64,000 bases of DNA, from positions 11,325,001 through 11,389,000 of the forward strand of contig NC_092680.1 in NCBI RefSeq assembly GCF_964355755.1. The letters run 5' to 3'. This document shows positions 11,001 through 23,735 of the stretch, piece by piece (the first letter of the stretch is position 1; every line of letters begins with the position of its first letter). Position numbers and translations under genes: made by a program. The stretch is from Antedon mediterranea (taxonomy: Eukaryota > Echinodermata > Crinoidea > Comatulida > Antedonidae). The notes beneath the pieces were generated by a model, which saw nothing but the letters and a program-made list of their open reading frames with translations, made no database searches and had not been told where the DNA came from.

Positions 11001-11165
11001 TAAAACGTCTCCAAATGCGATTTGAAGCTATTCTGTACACTTTGATGTTTTGTGTGAAAAAGTTTTGTCGAAATGCTCAAAATGGTCTAAAACATTTTTA
11101 AATACGATATTAAGCTATTTTGTGATCTTTGATGTTTTTGTGTGAAAAGTTTTATCGAAATGCTC
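8071..11165 (+). repeat. 3,270-bp block repeat, copy 2 (36 of 38 monomers)
   Basis: It follows copy 1 directly with the same monomer order and tags at +3,270. It departs at the end: after the E monomer (11079, here with AAAACATTTTT in place of AAAACGTTTTT) comes an A' monomer instead of G-B. One C monomer reads GAGCTCTTTGG (10947) where copy 1 reads GAGAACTTTGG. 8071 to about 12534 is repeated at 42944-47407 with an offset of 34,873. Confidence 0.88.
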
Positions 11166-12360
11166 AAAATGGTCTAAAACGGTTTCTATTGTGATTTTAA
11201 GCACTTTGATGATTTTGTGTAACCAAGTTTCATCGAAATGTACAAAATGGTCTAAAACGTCTTTAAATGCGATTTGAAGCTATTCTAAGTACTTTTGTGT
11301 TTTAATGTTAACAAGTTTTTTCGAAAATCACAAAATGGTCTAAAACGTCTTCAAATGCGATTTGAAGCTATTCTGTACACTTTGATGTTTTGTGTGAAAA
11401 AGTTTTGTCAAAATGCTCAAAATGGTCTAAAACGTTTTTAAAACGATATTAAGCTATTTTGTGCTCTTTGATGTTTTTGTGTAACCAAGTTTCATCGAAA
11501 ATCACAACATGGTCTAAAACGTCTCCAAATGCGATTTGAAGCTTTTCTAAGCACTTTGGTGTTTTTATGTTAACAAGTTTTTTCGAAAATCACAAAATGG
11601 TCTAAAACGTCTCCAAATGCGATTTGAAGCTCTTCAGTACACTTTGATGTTTTGTTTGAAAAAGTTTTGTCGAAATTCTCAAAATGGTCTAAAACGTTTT
11701 TAAATTCGATATTAAGCTGTTTTGTGCACTTTGATGATTTGTGTGAAAAGTTTTAACGAAATGCTCAAAATGGTCTAAAACGGTTTCTAATGTGATTTTA
11801 AGCACTTTGATGTTTTTGTGTAACCAAGTTTTTTCGAAAATCACAAAATAGTCTAAAACGTCTCCAAATGCGATTTGAAGCTTTTCTAAGCACTTTGGTG
11901 TTTTTATGTTAACAAGTTTTTTCGAAAATCACAAAATGGTCTAAAACGTCTCCAAATGCGATTTGAGGATATTCTGAGCACTTTGGTGTTTTTTTGTTAA
12001 AAAGTTTTTTCGAAAATCACAAAATGGTCTAAAACGTCTCCAAATGCGATTTGAAGCTATTCTGTACACTTTGATGTTTTGTGTGAAAAAGTTTTGTCGA
12101 AATGCTCAAAATGGTCTAAAACATTTTTAAATACGATATTAAGCTATTTTGTGATCTTTGATGTTTTTGTGTGAAAAGTTTTATCGAAATGCTCAAAATG
12201 GTCTAAAACGGTTTCTATTGTGATTTTAAGCACTTTGATGATTTTGTGTAACCAAGTTTCATCGAAATGTACAAAATGGTCTAAAACGTCTCCAAATGCG
12301 ATTTGAAGCTATTCTAAGTACTTTTGTGTTTTTATGTTAACAAGTTTTTTCGAAAATCAC
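11166..12360 (+). repeat. 14-monomer bridge before HOR copy 1
   Basis: Order A' B' D' G B D F A B C D E A' B', that is, one complete 12-mer cassette (D' at 11332 to B' ending at 12360) preceded by A'-B'. The D monomer at 11594 has the rare TCTTCAGTAC, which also marks one position in every HOR copy. The same stretch recurs at 46039-47233 with an offset of 34,873. No gene. Confidence 0.85.
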
Positions 12361-15300
12361 AAAATGGTCTAAAACGTCTTCAAATGCGATTTGAAGCTAT
12401 TCTGTACACTTTGATGTTTTGTGTGAAAAAGTTTTGTCAAAATGCTCAAAATGGTCTAAAACGTTTTTAAAACGATATTAAGCTATTTTGTGCTCTTTGA
12501 TGTTTTTGTGTAACCAAGTTTCATCGAAAATCACAACATGGTCTAAAACGTCTCCAAATGCGATTTGAAGCTTTTCTAAGCACTTTGGTGTTTTTATGTT
12601 AACAAGTTTTTTCGATAATCACAAAATGGTCTAAAACGTCTCCAAATGCGATTTGAAGCTCTTCTGTACACTTTGATGTTTTGTTTGAAAAAGTTTTGTC
12701 GAAATTTTCAAAATGGTCTAAAACGTTTTTAAATACGATATTAAGCTGTTTTGTGCACTTTGATGATTTGTGTGAAAAGTTTTAAGAAATGCTCAAAATG
12801 GTCTAAAACGGTTTCTAATGTGATTTTAAGCACTTTGATGTTTTTGTGTAACCAAGTTTTTTCGAAAATCACAAAATAGTCTAAAACGTCTCCAAATGCG
12901 ATTTGAAGCTTTTCTAAGCACTTTGGTGTTTTTATGTTAACAAGTTGTTTCGAAAATCACAAAATGGTCTAAAACGTCTCCAAATGCGATTTGAGGATAT
13001 TCTGAGCACTTTGGTGTTTTTTTGTTAAAAAGTTTTTTCGAAAATCACAAAATGGTCTAAAACGTCTCCAAATGCGATTTGAAGCTATTCTGTACACTTT
13101 GATGTTTTGTGTGAAAAAGTTTTGTCGAAATGCTCAAAATGGTCTAAAACGTTTTTAAATACGATATTAAGCTATTTTGTGATCTTTGATGTTTTTGTGT
13201 GAAAAGTTTTATCGAAATGCTCAAAATGGTCTAAAACGTTTTTAAAACGATATTAAGCTATTTTGTGCTCTTTGATGTTTTTGTGTAACCAAGTTTCATC
13301 GAAAATCACAAAATGGTCTAAAACGTCGCCAAATGCGATTTGAAGCTTTTCTAAGCACTTTGGTGTTTTTATGTTAACAAGTTTTTTCGAAAATCACGAA
13401 ATGGTCTAAAATATCTCCAAATGCGATTTGAAGATATTCTGAGCACTTTGGTGTTTTTATGTTAAAAAGTTTTTTCGAAAATCACAAAATGGTCTAAAAC
13501 GTCTCCAAACGCGATTTGAAGCTCTTCTGTACACTTTGATGTTTTGTGTGAAAAAGTTTTGTCGAAATTCTCAAAATGGTCTAAAACGTTTTTAAATACG
13601 ATATTAAGCTGTTTTGTGCACTCTGATGATTTGTGTGAAAAGTTTTATCGAAATGCTCAAAATGGTCTAAAACGTTTTTAAAACGATATTAAGCTATTTT
13701 GTGCTCTTTGATGTTTTTGTGTAACCAAGTTTCATCGAAAATCACAAAATGGTCTAAAACGTCGCCAAATGCGATTTGAAGCTTTTCTAAGCACTTTGGT
13801 GTTTTTATGTTAACAAGTTTTTTCGAAAATCACGAAATGGTCTAAAATATCTCCAAATGCGATTTGAAGATATTCTGAGCACTTTGGTGTTTTTATGTTA
13901 AAAAGTTTTTTCGAAAATCACAAAATGGTCTAAAACGTCTCCAAACGCGATTTGAAGCTCTTCTGTACACTTTGATGTTTTGTGTGAAAAAGTTTTGTCG
14001 AAATTCTCAAAATGGTCTAAAACGTTTTTAAATACGATATTAAGCTGTTTTGTGCACTCTGATGATTTGTGTGAAAAGTTTTAACGAAATGCTCAAAATG
14101 GTCAAAAACGGTTTCTAATGTGATTTTAAGCACTTTGATGTTTTTGTGTAACCAAGTTTTTTCAAAAATCACAAAATGGTCTAAAACGTCTCCAAATGCG
14201 ATTTGAAGCTTTTCTAAGCACTTTGGTGTTTTTATGTTAACAAGTTTTTTCGAAAATCACAAAATGGTCTAAAACGTCTCCAAATGCGATTTGAAGATAT
14301 TCTGAGCACTTTGGTGTTTTTATGTTAAAAAGTTTTTTCGAAAATCACAAAATAGTCTAAAACGTCTCCAAATGCGATTTGAAGCTATTCTGTACACTTT
14401 GATGTTTTGTGTGAAAAAGTTTTGTCGAAATGCTCAAAATGGTCTAAAACGTTTTTAAAACGATATTAAGCTATTTTGTGCTCTTTGATGTTTTTTTGTA
14501 ACCAAGTTTCATCGAAAATCACAAAATGGTCTAAAACGTCTCAAAATGCGATTTGAAGCTTTTCTAAGCACTTTGGTGTTTTTATGTTAACAAGTTTTTT
14601 CGAAAATCACAAAATGGTCTAAAACGTCTCCAAATGCGATTTGAGGATATTCTGAGCACTTTGGTGTTTTTTTGTTAAAAAGTTTTTTCGAAAATCACAA
14701 AATGGTCTAAAACGTCTCCAAATGCGATTTGAAGCTATTCTGTACACTTTGATGTTTTGTGTGAAAAAGTTTTGTCGAAATGCTCAAAATGGTCTAAAAC
14801 ATTTTTAAATACGATATTAAGCTATTTTGTGATCTTTGATGTTTTTGTGTGAAAAGTTTAATCGAAATGCTCAAAATGGTCTAAAACGGTTTCTATTGTG
14901 ATTTTAAGCACTTTGATGATTTTGTGTAACCAAGTTTCATCGAAATGTACAAAATGGTCTAAAACGTCTCCAAATGCGATTTGAAGCTATTCTAAGTACT
15001 TTTGTGTTTTTATGTTAACAAGTTTTTTCGAAAATCACAAAATGGTCTAAAACGTCTTCAAATGCGATTTGAAGCTATTCTGTACACTTTGATGTTTTGT
15101 GTGAAAAAGTTTTGTCAAAATGCTCAAAATGGTCTAAAACGTTTTTAAAACGATATTAAGCTATTTTGTGCTCTTTGATGTTTTTGTGTAACCAAGTTTC
15201 ATCGAAAATCACAACATGGTCTAAAACGTCTCCAAATGCGATTTGAAGCTTTTCTAAGCACTTTGGTGTTTTTATGTTAACAAGTTTTTTCGATAATCAC

Positions 15301-18300
15301 AAAATGGTCTAAAACGTCTCCAAATGCGATTTGAAGCTCTTCTGTACACTTTGATGTTTTGTTTGAAAAAGTTTTGTCGAAATTTTCAAAATGGTCTAAA
15401 ACGTTTTTAAATACGATATTAAGCTGTTTTGTGCACTTTGATGATTTGTGTGAAAAGTTTTAACAAATGCTCAAAATGGTCTAAAACGGTTTCTAATGTG
15501 ATTTTAAGCACTTTGATGTTTTTGTGTAACCAAGTTTTTTCGAAAATCACAAAATAGTCTAAAACGTCTCCAAATGCGATTTGAAGCTTTTCTAAGCACT
15601 TTGGTGTTTTTATGTTAACAAGTTGTTTCGAAAATCACAAAATGGTCTAAAACGTCTCCAAATGCGATTTGAGGATATTCTGAGCACTTTGGTGTTTTTT
15701 TGTTAAAAAGTTTTTTCGAAAATCACAAAATGGTCTAAAACGTCTCCAAATGCGATTTGAAGCTATTCTGTACACTTTGATGTTTTGTGTGAAAAAGTTT
15801 TGTCGAAATGCTCAAAATGGTCTAAAACGTTTTTAAATACGATATTAAGCTATTTTGTGATCTTTGATGTTTTTGTGTGAAAAGTTTTATCGAAATGCTC
15901 AAAATGGTCTAAAACGTTTTTAAAACGATATTAAGCTATTTTGTGCTCTTTGATGTTTTTGTGTAACCAAGTTTCATCGAAAATCACAAAATGGTCTAAA
16001 ACGTCGCCAAATGCGATTTGAAGCTTTTCTAAGCACTTTGGTGTTTTTATGTTAACAAGTTTTTTCGAAAATCACGAAATGGTCTAAAATATCTCCAAAT
16101 GCGATTTGAAGATATTCTGAGCACTTTGGTGTTTTTATGTTAAAAAGTTTTTTCGAAAATCACAAAATGGTCTAAAACGTCTCCAAACGCGATTTGAAGC
16201 TCTTCTGTACACTTTGATGTTTTGTGTGAAAAAGTTTTGTCGAAATTCTCAAAATGGTCTAAAACGTTTTTAAATACGATATTAAGCTGTTTTGTGCACT
16301 CTGATGATTTGTGTGAAAAGTTTTAACGAAATGCTCAAAATGGTCAAAAACGGTTTCTAATGTGATTTTAAGCACTTTGATGTTTTTGTGTAACCAAGTT
16401 TTTTCAAAAATCACAAAATGGTCTAAAACGTCTCCAAATGCGATTTGAAGCTTTTCTAAGCACTTTGGTGTTTTTATGTTAACAAGTTTTTTCGAAAATC
16501 ACAAAATGGTCTAAAACGTCTCCAAATGCGATTTGAAGATATTCTGAGCACTTTGGTGTTTTTATGTTAAAAAGTTTTTTCGAAAATCACAAAATAGTCT
16601 AAAACGTCTCCAAATGCGATTTGAAGCTATTCTGTACACTTTGATGTTTTGTGTGAAAAAGTTTTGTCGAAATGCTCAAAATGGTCTAAAACGTTTTTAA
16701 AACGATATTAAGCTATTTTGTGCTCTTTGATGTTTTTTTGTAACCAAGTTTCATCGAAAATCACAAAATGGTCTAAAACGTCTCAAAATGCGATTTGAAG
16801 CTTTTCTAAGCACTTTGGTGTTTTTATGTTAACAAGTTTTTTCGAAAATCACGAAATGGTCTAAAATGTCTCCAAATGCGATTTGAAGATATTCTGAGCA
16901 CTTTGGTGTTTTTATCTTAACAAGTTTTTTCGAAAATCACGAAATGGTCTAAAATGTCTCCAAATGCGATTTGAAGATATTCTGAGCACTTTGGTGTTTT
17001 TATGTTGAAAAGTTTTTTCGAAAATCACAAAATGGTCTAAAACGTCTCCAAATGCGATTTGAAGCTCTTCTGTACACTTTGATGTTTTGTGTGAAAAAGT
17101 TTTGTCGAAATGCTCAAAATGGTCTAAAACGTTTTTAAATACGATATTAAGCTGTTTTGTGCACTTTGATGATTTGTGTGAAAAGTTTTAACGAAATGCT
17201 CAAAATGGTCTAAAACGGTTTCTAATGTGATTTTAAGCACTTTGATGTTTTTGTGTAACCAAGTTTTTTCGAAAATCACAAAATAGTCTAAAACGTCTCC
17301 AAATGCGATTTGAAGCTTTTCTAAGCACTTTGGTGTTTTTATGTTAACAAGTTTTTTCGAAAATCACAAAATGGTCTAAAACGTCTCCAAATGCGATTTG
17401 AGGATATTCTGAGCACTTTGGTGTTTTTTTGTTAAAAAGTTTTTTCGAAAATCACAAAATGGTCTAAAACGTCTCCAAATGCGATTTGAAGCTATTCTGT
17501 ACACTTTGATGTTTTGTGTGAAAAAGTTTTTTCGAAATGCTCAAAATGGTCTAAAACGTTTTTAAATACGATATAAAGCTATTTTGTGATCTTTGATGTT
17601 TTTGTGTGAAAAGTTTTATCGAAATGCTCAAAATGGTCTAAAACGGTTTCTATTGTGATTTTAAGCACTTTGATGATTTTGTGTAACCAAGTTTCATCGA
17701 AATGTACAAAATGGTCTAAAACGTCTCCAAATGCGATTTGAAGCTATTCTAAGTACTTTTGTGTTTTTATGTTAACAAGTTTTTTCGAAAATCACAAAAT
17801 GGTCTAAAACGTCTTCAAATGCGATTTGAAGCTATTCTGTACACTTTGATGTTTTGTGTGAAAAAGTTTTGTCAAAATGCTCAAAATGGTCTAAAACGTT
17901 TTTAAAACGATATTAAGCTATTTTGTGCTCTTTGATGTTTTTGTGTAACCAAGTTTCATCGAAAATCACAACATGGTCTAAAACGTCTCCAAATGCGATT
18001 TGAAGCTTTTCTAAGCACTTTGGTGTTTTTATGTTAACAAGTTTTTTCGAAAATCACAAAATGGTCTAAAACGTCTCCAAATGCGATTTGAAGCTCTTCA
18101 GTACACTTTGATGTTTTGTTTGAAAAAGTTTTGTCGAAATTCTCAAAATGGTCTAAAACGTTTTTAAATTCGATATTAAGCTGTTTTGTGCACTTTGATG
18201 ATTTGTGTGAAAAGTTTTAACGAAATGCTCAAAATGGTCTAAAACGGTTTCTAATGTGATTTTAAGCACTTTGATGTTTTTGTGTAACCAAGTTTTTTCG

Positions 18301-21300
18301 AAAATCACAAAATAGTCTAAAACGTCTCCAAATGCGATTTGAAGCTTTTCTAAGCACTTTGGTGTTTTTATGTTAACAAGTTTTTTCGAAAATCACAAAA
18401 TGGTCTAAAACGTCTCCAAATGCGATTTGAGGATATTCTGAGCACTTTGGTGTTTTTTTGTTAAAAAGTTTTTTCGAAAATCACAAAATGGTCTAAAACG
18501 TCTCCAAATGCGATTTGAAGCTATTCTGTACACTTTGATGTTTTGTGTGAAAAAGTTTTGTCGAAATGCTCAAAATGGTCTAAAACATTTTTAAATACGA
18601 TATTAAGCTATTTTGTGATCTTTGATGTTTTTGTGTGAAAAGTTTTATCGAAATGCTCAAAATGGTCTAAAACGGTTTCTATTGTGATTTTAAGCACTTT
18701 GATGATTTTGTGTAACCAAGTTTCATCGAAATGTACAAAATGGTCTAAAACGTCTCCAAATGCGATTTGAAGCTATTCTAAGTACTTTTGTGTTTTTATG
18801 TTAACAAGTTTTTCGAAAATCACAAAATGGTCTAAAACGTCTTCAAATGCGATTTGAAGCTATTCTGTACACTTTGATGTTTTGTGTGAAAAAGTTTTGT
18901 CAAAATGCTCAAAATGGTCTAAAACGTTTTTAAAACGATATTAAGCTATTTTGTGCTCTTTGATGTTTTTGTGTAACCAAGTTTCATCGAAAATCACAAC
19001 ATGGTCTAAAACGTCTCCAAATGCGATTTGAAGCTTTTCTAAGCACTTTGGTGTTTTTATGTTAACAAGTTTTTTCGAAAATCACAAAATGGTCTAAAAC
19101 GTCTCCAAATGCGATTTGAAGCTCTTCTGTACACTTTGATGTTTTGTTTGAAAAAGTTTTGTCGAAATTTTCAAAATGGTCTAAAACGTTTTTAAATACG
19201 ATATTAAGCTGTTTTGTGCACTTTGATGATTTGTGTGAAAAGTTTTAACGAAATGCTCAAAATGGTCTAAAACGGTTTCTAATGTGATTTTAAGCACTTT
19301 GATGTTTTTGTGTAACCAAGTTTTTTCGAAAATCACAAAATAGTCTAAAACGTCTCCAAATGCGATTTGAAGCTTTTCTAAGCACTTTGGTGTTTTTATG
19401 TTAACAAGTTGTTTCGAAAATCACAAAATGGTCTAAAACGTCTCCAAATGCGATTTGAGGATATTCTGAGCACTTTGGTGTTTTTTTGTTAAAAAGTTTT
19501 TTCGAAAATCACAAAATGGTCTAAAACGTCTCCAAATGCGATTTGAAGCTATTCTGTACACTTTGATGTTTTGTGTGAAAAAGTTTTGTCGAAATGCTCA
19601 AAATGGTCTAAAACGTTTTTAAATACGATATTAAGCTATTTTGTGATCTTTGATGTTTTTGTGTGAAAAGTTTTATCGAAATGCTCAAAATGGTCTAAAA
19701 CGTTTTTAAAACGATATTAAGCTATTTTGTGCTCTTTGATGTTTTTGTGTAACCAAGTTTCATCGAAAATCACAAAATGGTCTAAAACGTCGCCAAATGC
19801 GATTTGAAGCTTTTCTAAGCACTTTGGTGTTTTTATGTTAACAAGTTTTTTCGAAAATCACGAAATGGTCTAAAATATCTCCAAATGCGATTTGAAGATA
19901 TTCTGAGCACTTTGGTGTTTTTATGTTAAAAAGTTTTTTCGAAAATCACAAAATGGTCTAAAACGTCTCCAAACGCGATTTGAAGCTCTTCTGTACACTT
20001 TGATGTTTTGTGTGAAAAAGTTTTGTCGAAATTCTCAAAATGGTCTAAAACGTTTTTAAATACGATATTAAGCTGTTTTGTGCACTTTGATGATTTGTGT
20101 GAAAAGTTTTAACGAAATGCTCAAAATGGTCAAAAACGGTTTCTAATGTGATTTTAAGCACTTTGATGTTTTTGTGTAACCAAGTTTTTTCAAAAATCAC
20201 AAAATGGTCTAAAACGTCTCCAAATGCGATTTGAAGCTTTTCTAAGCACTTTGGTGTTTTTATGTTAACAAGTTTTTTCGAAAATCACAAAATGGTCTAA
20301 AACGTCTCCAAATGCGATTTGAAGATATTCTGAGCACTTTGGTGTTTTTATGTTAAAAAGTTTTTTCGAAAATCACAAAATAGTCTAAAACGTCTCCAAA
20401 TGCGATTTGAAGCTATTCTGTACACTTTGATGTTTTGTGTGAAAAAGTTTTGTCGAAATGCTCAAAATGGTCTAAAACGTTTTTAAAACGATATTAAGCT
20501 ATTTTGTGCTCTTTGATGTTTTTTTGTAACCAAGTTTCATCGAAAATCACAAAATGGTCTAAAACGTCTCAAAATGCGATTTGAAGCTTTTCTAAGCACT
20601 TTGGTGTTTTTATGTTAACAAGTTTTTTCGAAAATCACGAAATGGTCTAAAATGTCTCCAAATGCGATTTGAAGATATTCTGAGCACTTTGGTGTTTTTA
20701 TCTTAACAAGTTTTTTCGAAAATCACGAAATGGTCTAAAATGTCTCCAAATGCGATTTGAAGATATTCTGAGCACTTTGGTGTTTTTATGTTGAAAAGTT
20801 TTTTCAAAAATCACAAAATGGTCTAAAACGTCTCCAAATGCGATTTGAAGCTCTTCTGTACACTTTGATGTTTTGTGTGAAAAAGTTTTGTCGAAATGCT
20901 CAAAATGGTCTAAAACGTTTTTAAATACGATATTAAGCTGTTTTGTGCACTTTGATGATTTGTGTGAAAAGTTTTAACGAAATGCTCAAAATGGTCTAAA
21001 ACGGTTTCTAATGTGATTTTAAGCACTTTGATGTTTTTGTGTAACCAAGTTTTTTCGAAAATCACAAAATAGTCTAAAACGTCTCCAAATGCGATTTGAA
21101 GCTTTTCTAAGCACTTTGGTGTTTTTATGTTAACAAGTTTTTTCGAAAAATACAAAATGGTCTAAAACGTCTCCAAATGCGATTTGAGGATATTCTGAGC
21201 ACTTTGGTGTTTTTTTGTTAAAAAGTTTTTTCGAAAATCACAAAATGGTCTAAAACGTCTCCAAATGCGATTTGAAGCTATTCTGTACACTTTGATGTTT

Positions 21301-23735
21301 TGTGTGAAAAAGTTTTGTTGAAATGCTCAAAATGGTCTAAAACGTTTTTAAATACGATATAAAGCTATTTTGTGATCTTTGATGTTTTTGTGTGAAAAGT
21401 TTTATCGAAATGCTCAAAATGGTCTAAAACGGTTTCTATTGTGATTTTAAGCACTTTGATGATTTTGTGTAACCAAGTTTCATCGAAATGTACAAAATGG
21501 TCTAAAACGTCTCCAAATGCGATTTGAAGCTATTCTAAGTACTTTTGTGTTTTTATGTTAACAAGTTTTTTCGAAAATCACAAAATGGTCTAAAACGTCT
21601 TCAAATGCGATTTGAAGCTATTCTGTACACTTTGATGTTTTGTGTGAAAAAGTTTTGGCAAAATGCTCAAAATGGTCTAAAACGTTTTTAAAACGATATT
21701 AAGCTATTTTGTGCTCTTTGATGTTTTTGTGTAACCAAGTTTCATCGAAAATCACAACATGGTCTAAAACGTCTCCAAATGCGATTTGAAGCTTTTCTAA
21801 GCACTTTGGTGTTTTTATGTTAACAAGTTTTTTCAAAAATCACAAAATGGTCTAAAACGTCTCCAAATGCGATTTGAAGCTCTTCTGCACACTTTGATGT
21901 TTTGTTTGAAAAAGTTTTGTCGAAATTCTCAAAATGGTCTAAAACGTTTTTAAATTCGATATTAAGCTGTTTTGTGCACTTTGATGATTTGTGTGAAAAG
22001 TTTTAACGAAATGCTCAAAATGGTCAAAAACGGTTTCTAATGTGATTTTAAGCACTTTGATGTTTTTGTGTAACCAAGTTTTTTCGAAAATCACAAAATG
22101 GTCTAAAACGTCTCCAAATGCGATTTGAGGATATTCTGAGCACTTTGGTGTTTTTATGTTAAAAAGTTTTTTCGAAAATCACAAAATGGTCTAAAACGTC
22201 TCAAAATGCGATTTGAAGCTAATCTGTACACTTTGATGTTTTGTGTGAAAAAGTTTTGTCGAAATGCTCAAAATGGTCTAAAACGTTTTTAAAACGATAT
22301 TAAGCTATTTTGTGCTCTTTGATGTTTTTGTGTAACCAAGTTTCATCGAAATCAACAAAATGGTCTAATACGTCTCCAAATGCGATTTGAAGCTTTTCCA
22401 AGCACTTTGCTGTTTTTATGTTAACAAGTTTTTTCGAAAATCACAAAATGGTCTAAAACGTCTTCAAATGCGATTTGAAGCTATTCTGTAGACTTTGATG
22501 TTTTGTGTGAAAAAGTTTTGTCGAAATGCTCAAAATGGTCTAAAACGTTTTTAAATACGATATTAAGCTATTTTGTGATCTTTGATGTTTTTGTGTGAAA
22601 AGTTTTATCAAAATGCTCAAAATGGTCTGAAACGGTTTCTAATGCGATTTGAAGCTATTCTGTACACTTTGAAGTTTTGTCTGAAAAAGTTTTCTCGAAA
22701 TGCTCAAAATGGTCTAAAACGTTTTTATATACCATATTAAGCTATTTTGTGCACTTTGATGTTTTTTGTGAAAAGTTTTATCGAAATGCTCAAAATGGTC
22801 TAAAACGGTTTCTATTGGGATTTTAAGCACTTTGATGATTTTGTGTAACCAAGTTTCATCGAAATGTACAAAATGGTCTAAAACGTTTCCAAATGCGATT
22901 TGAAGCTATTCTAAGTACTTTTGTGTTTTTATGTTAACAAGTTTTTTCGAAAATCACAAAATGGTCTAAAACGTCTTTCAAATGCGATTTGAAGCTATTC
23001 TGTACACTTTTATGTTTTGTGTGAAAAAGTTTTGTCGAAATTCTCAAAATGGTCTAAAACGTTTTTAAATACGATATTAAGCTGTTTTGTGCACTTTGAT
23101 GATTTGTGTGAAAAGTTTTAACGAAATGCTCAAAATGGTCAAAAACGGTTTCTAATGTGATTTTAAGCACTTTGATGTTTTTGTGTAACCAAGTTTTTTC
23201 AAAAATCACAAAATGGTCTAAAACGTCTCCAAATGCGATTTGAAGCTTTTCTAAGCACTTTGGTGTTTTTATGTTAACAAGTTTTTTCGAAAATCACAAA
23301 ATGGTCTAAAACGTCTCCAAATGCGATTTGAAGATATTCTGAGCACTTTGGTGTTTTTATGTTAAAAAGTTTTTTCGAAAATCACAAAATAGTCTAAAAC
23401 GTCTCCAAATGCGATTTGAAGCTATTCTGTACACTTTGATGTTTTGTGTGAAAAAGTTTTGTCGAAATGCTCAAAATGGTCTAAAACGTTTTTAAAACGA
23501 TATTAAGCTATTTTGTGCTCTTTGATGTTTTTTTGTAACCAAGTTTCATCGAAAATCACAAAATGGTCTAAAACGTCTCAAAATGCGATTTGAAGCTTTT
23601 CTAAGCAATTTGGTGTTTTTATGTTAACAAGTTTTTTCGAAAATCACGAAATGGTCTAAAATGTCTCCAAATGCGATTTGAAGATATTCTGAGCACTTTG
23701 GTGTTTTTATGTTAAAAAGTTTTTTCGAAAATCAC
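12361..23735 (+). repeat. Long higher-order repeat, copy 1 (11,375 bp, 132 monomers)
   Basis: The copy starts at a D' monomer and ends after a C'' monomer. It matches copies 2 and 3 monomer by monomer. It is 436 bp longer than copy 3 because five monomers at 13223-13658 are tandemly duplicated. Internally it has a 26-monomer sub-unit repeated with changes (second start at 15039), then a 32-monomer version, a plain 12-mer, and a long tail that matches the first 30 monomers of the 3,270-bp block. Private differences I noted include TTTTAAGAAATG near 12781, GTTTAATCG near 14856 and TTTTTTCAAAAATC near 20800. Its left boundary is natural (B'-D'). Confidence 0.92.
13223..14094 (+). repeat. 436-bp five-monomer tandem duplication (G-B-C''-D-F x2)
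   Basis: Units 13223-13658 and 13659-14094 are both 87+88+88+87+86 bp. Diagnostic TCGCCAAA occurs at 13326 and 13762, exactly 436 apart. The F monomer that ends the first unit has an E-type tail (GTTTTATCG instead of GTTTTAACG), so the exchange took place inside a monomer between an F and an E. Copies 2 and 3 of the HOR, and the second sub-unit of copy 1, have a single unit, so this event is younger than the HOR amplification or was lost elsewhere. Confidence 0.92.
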
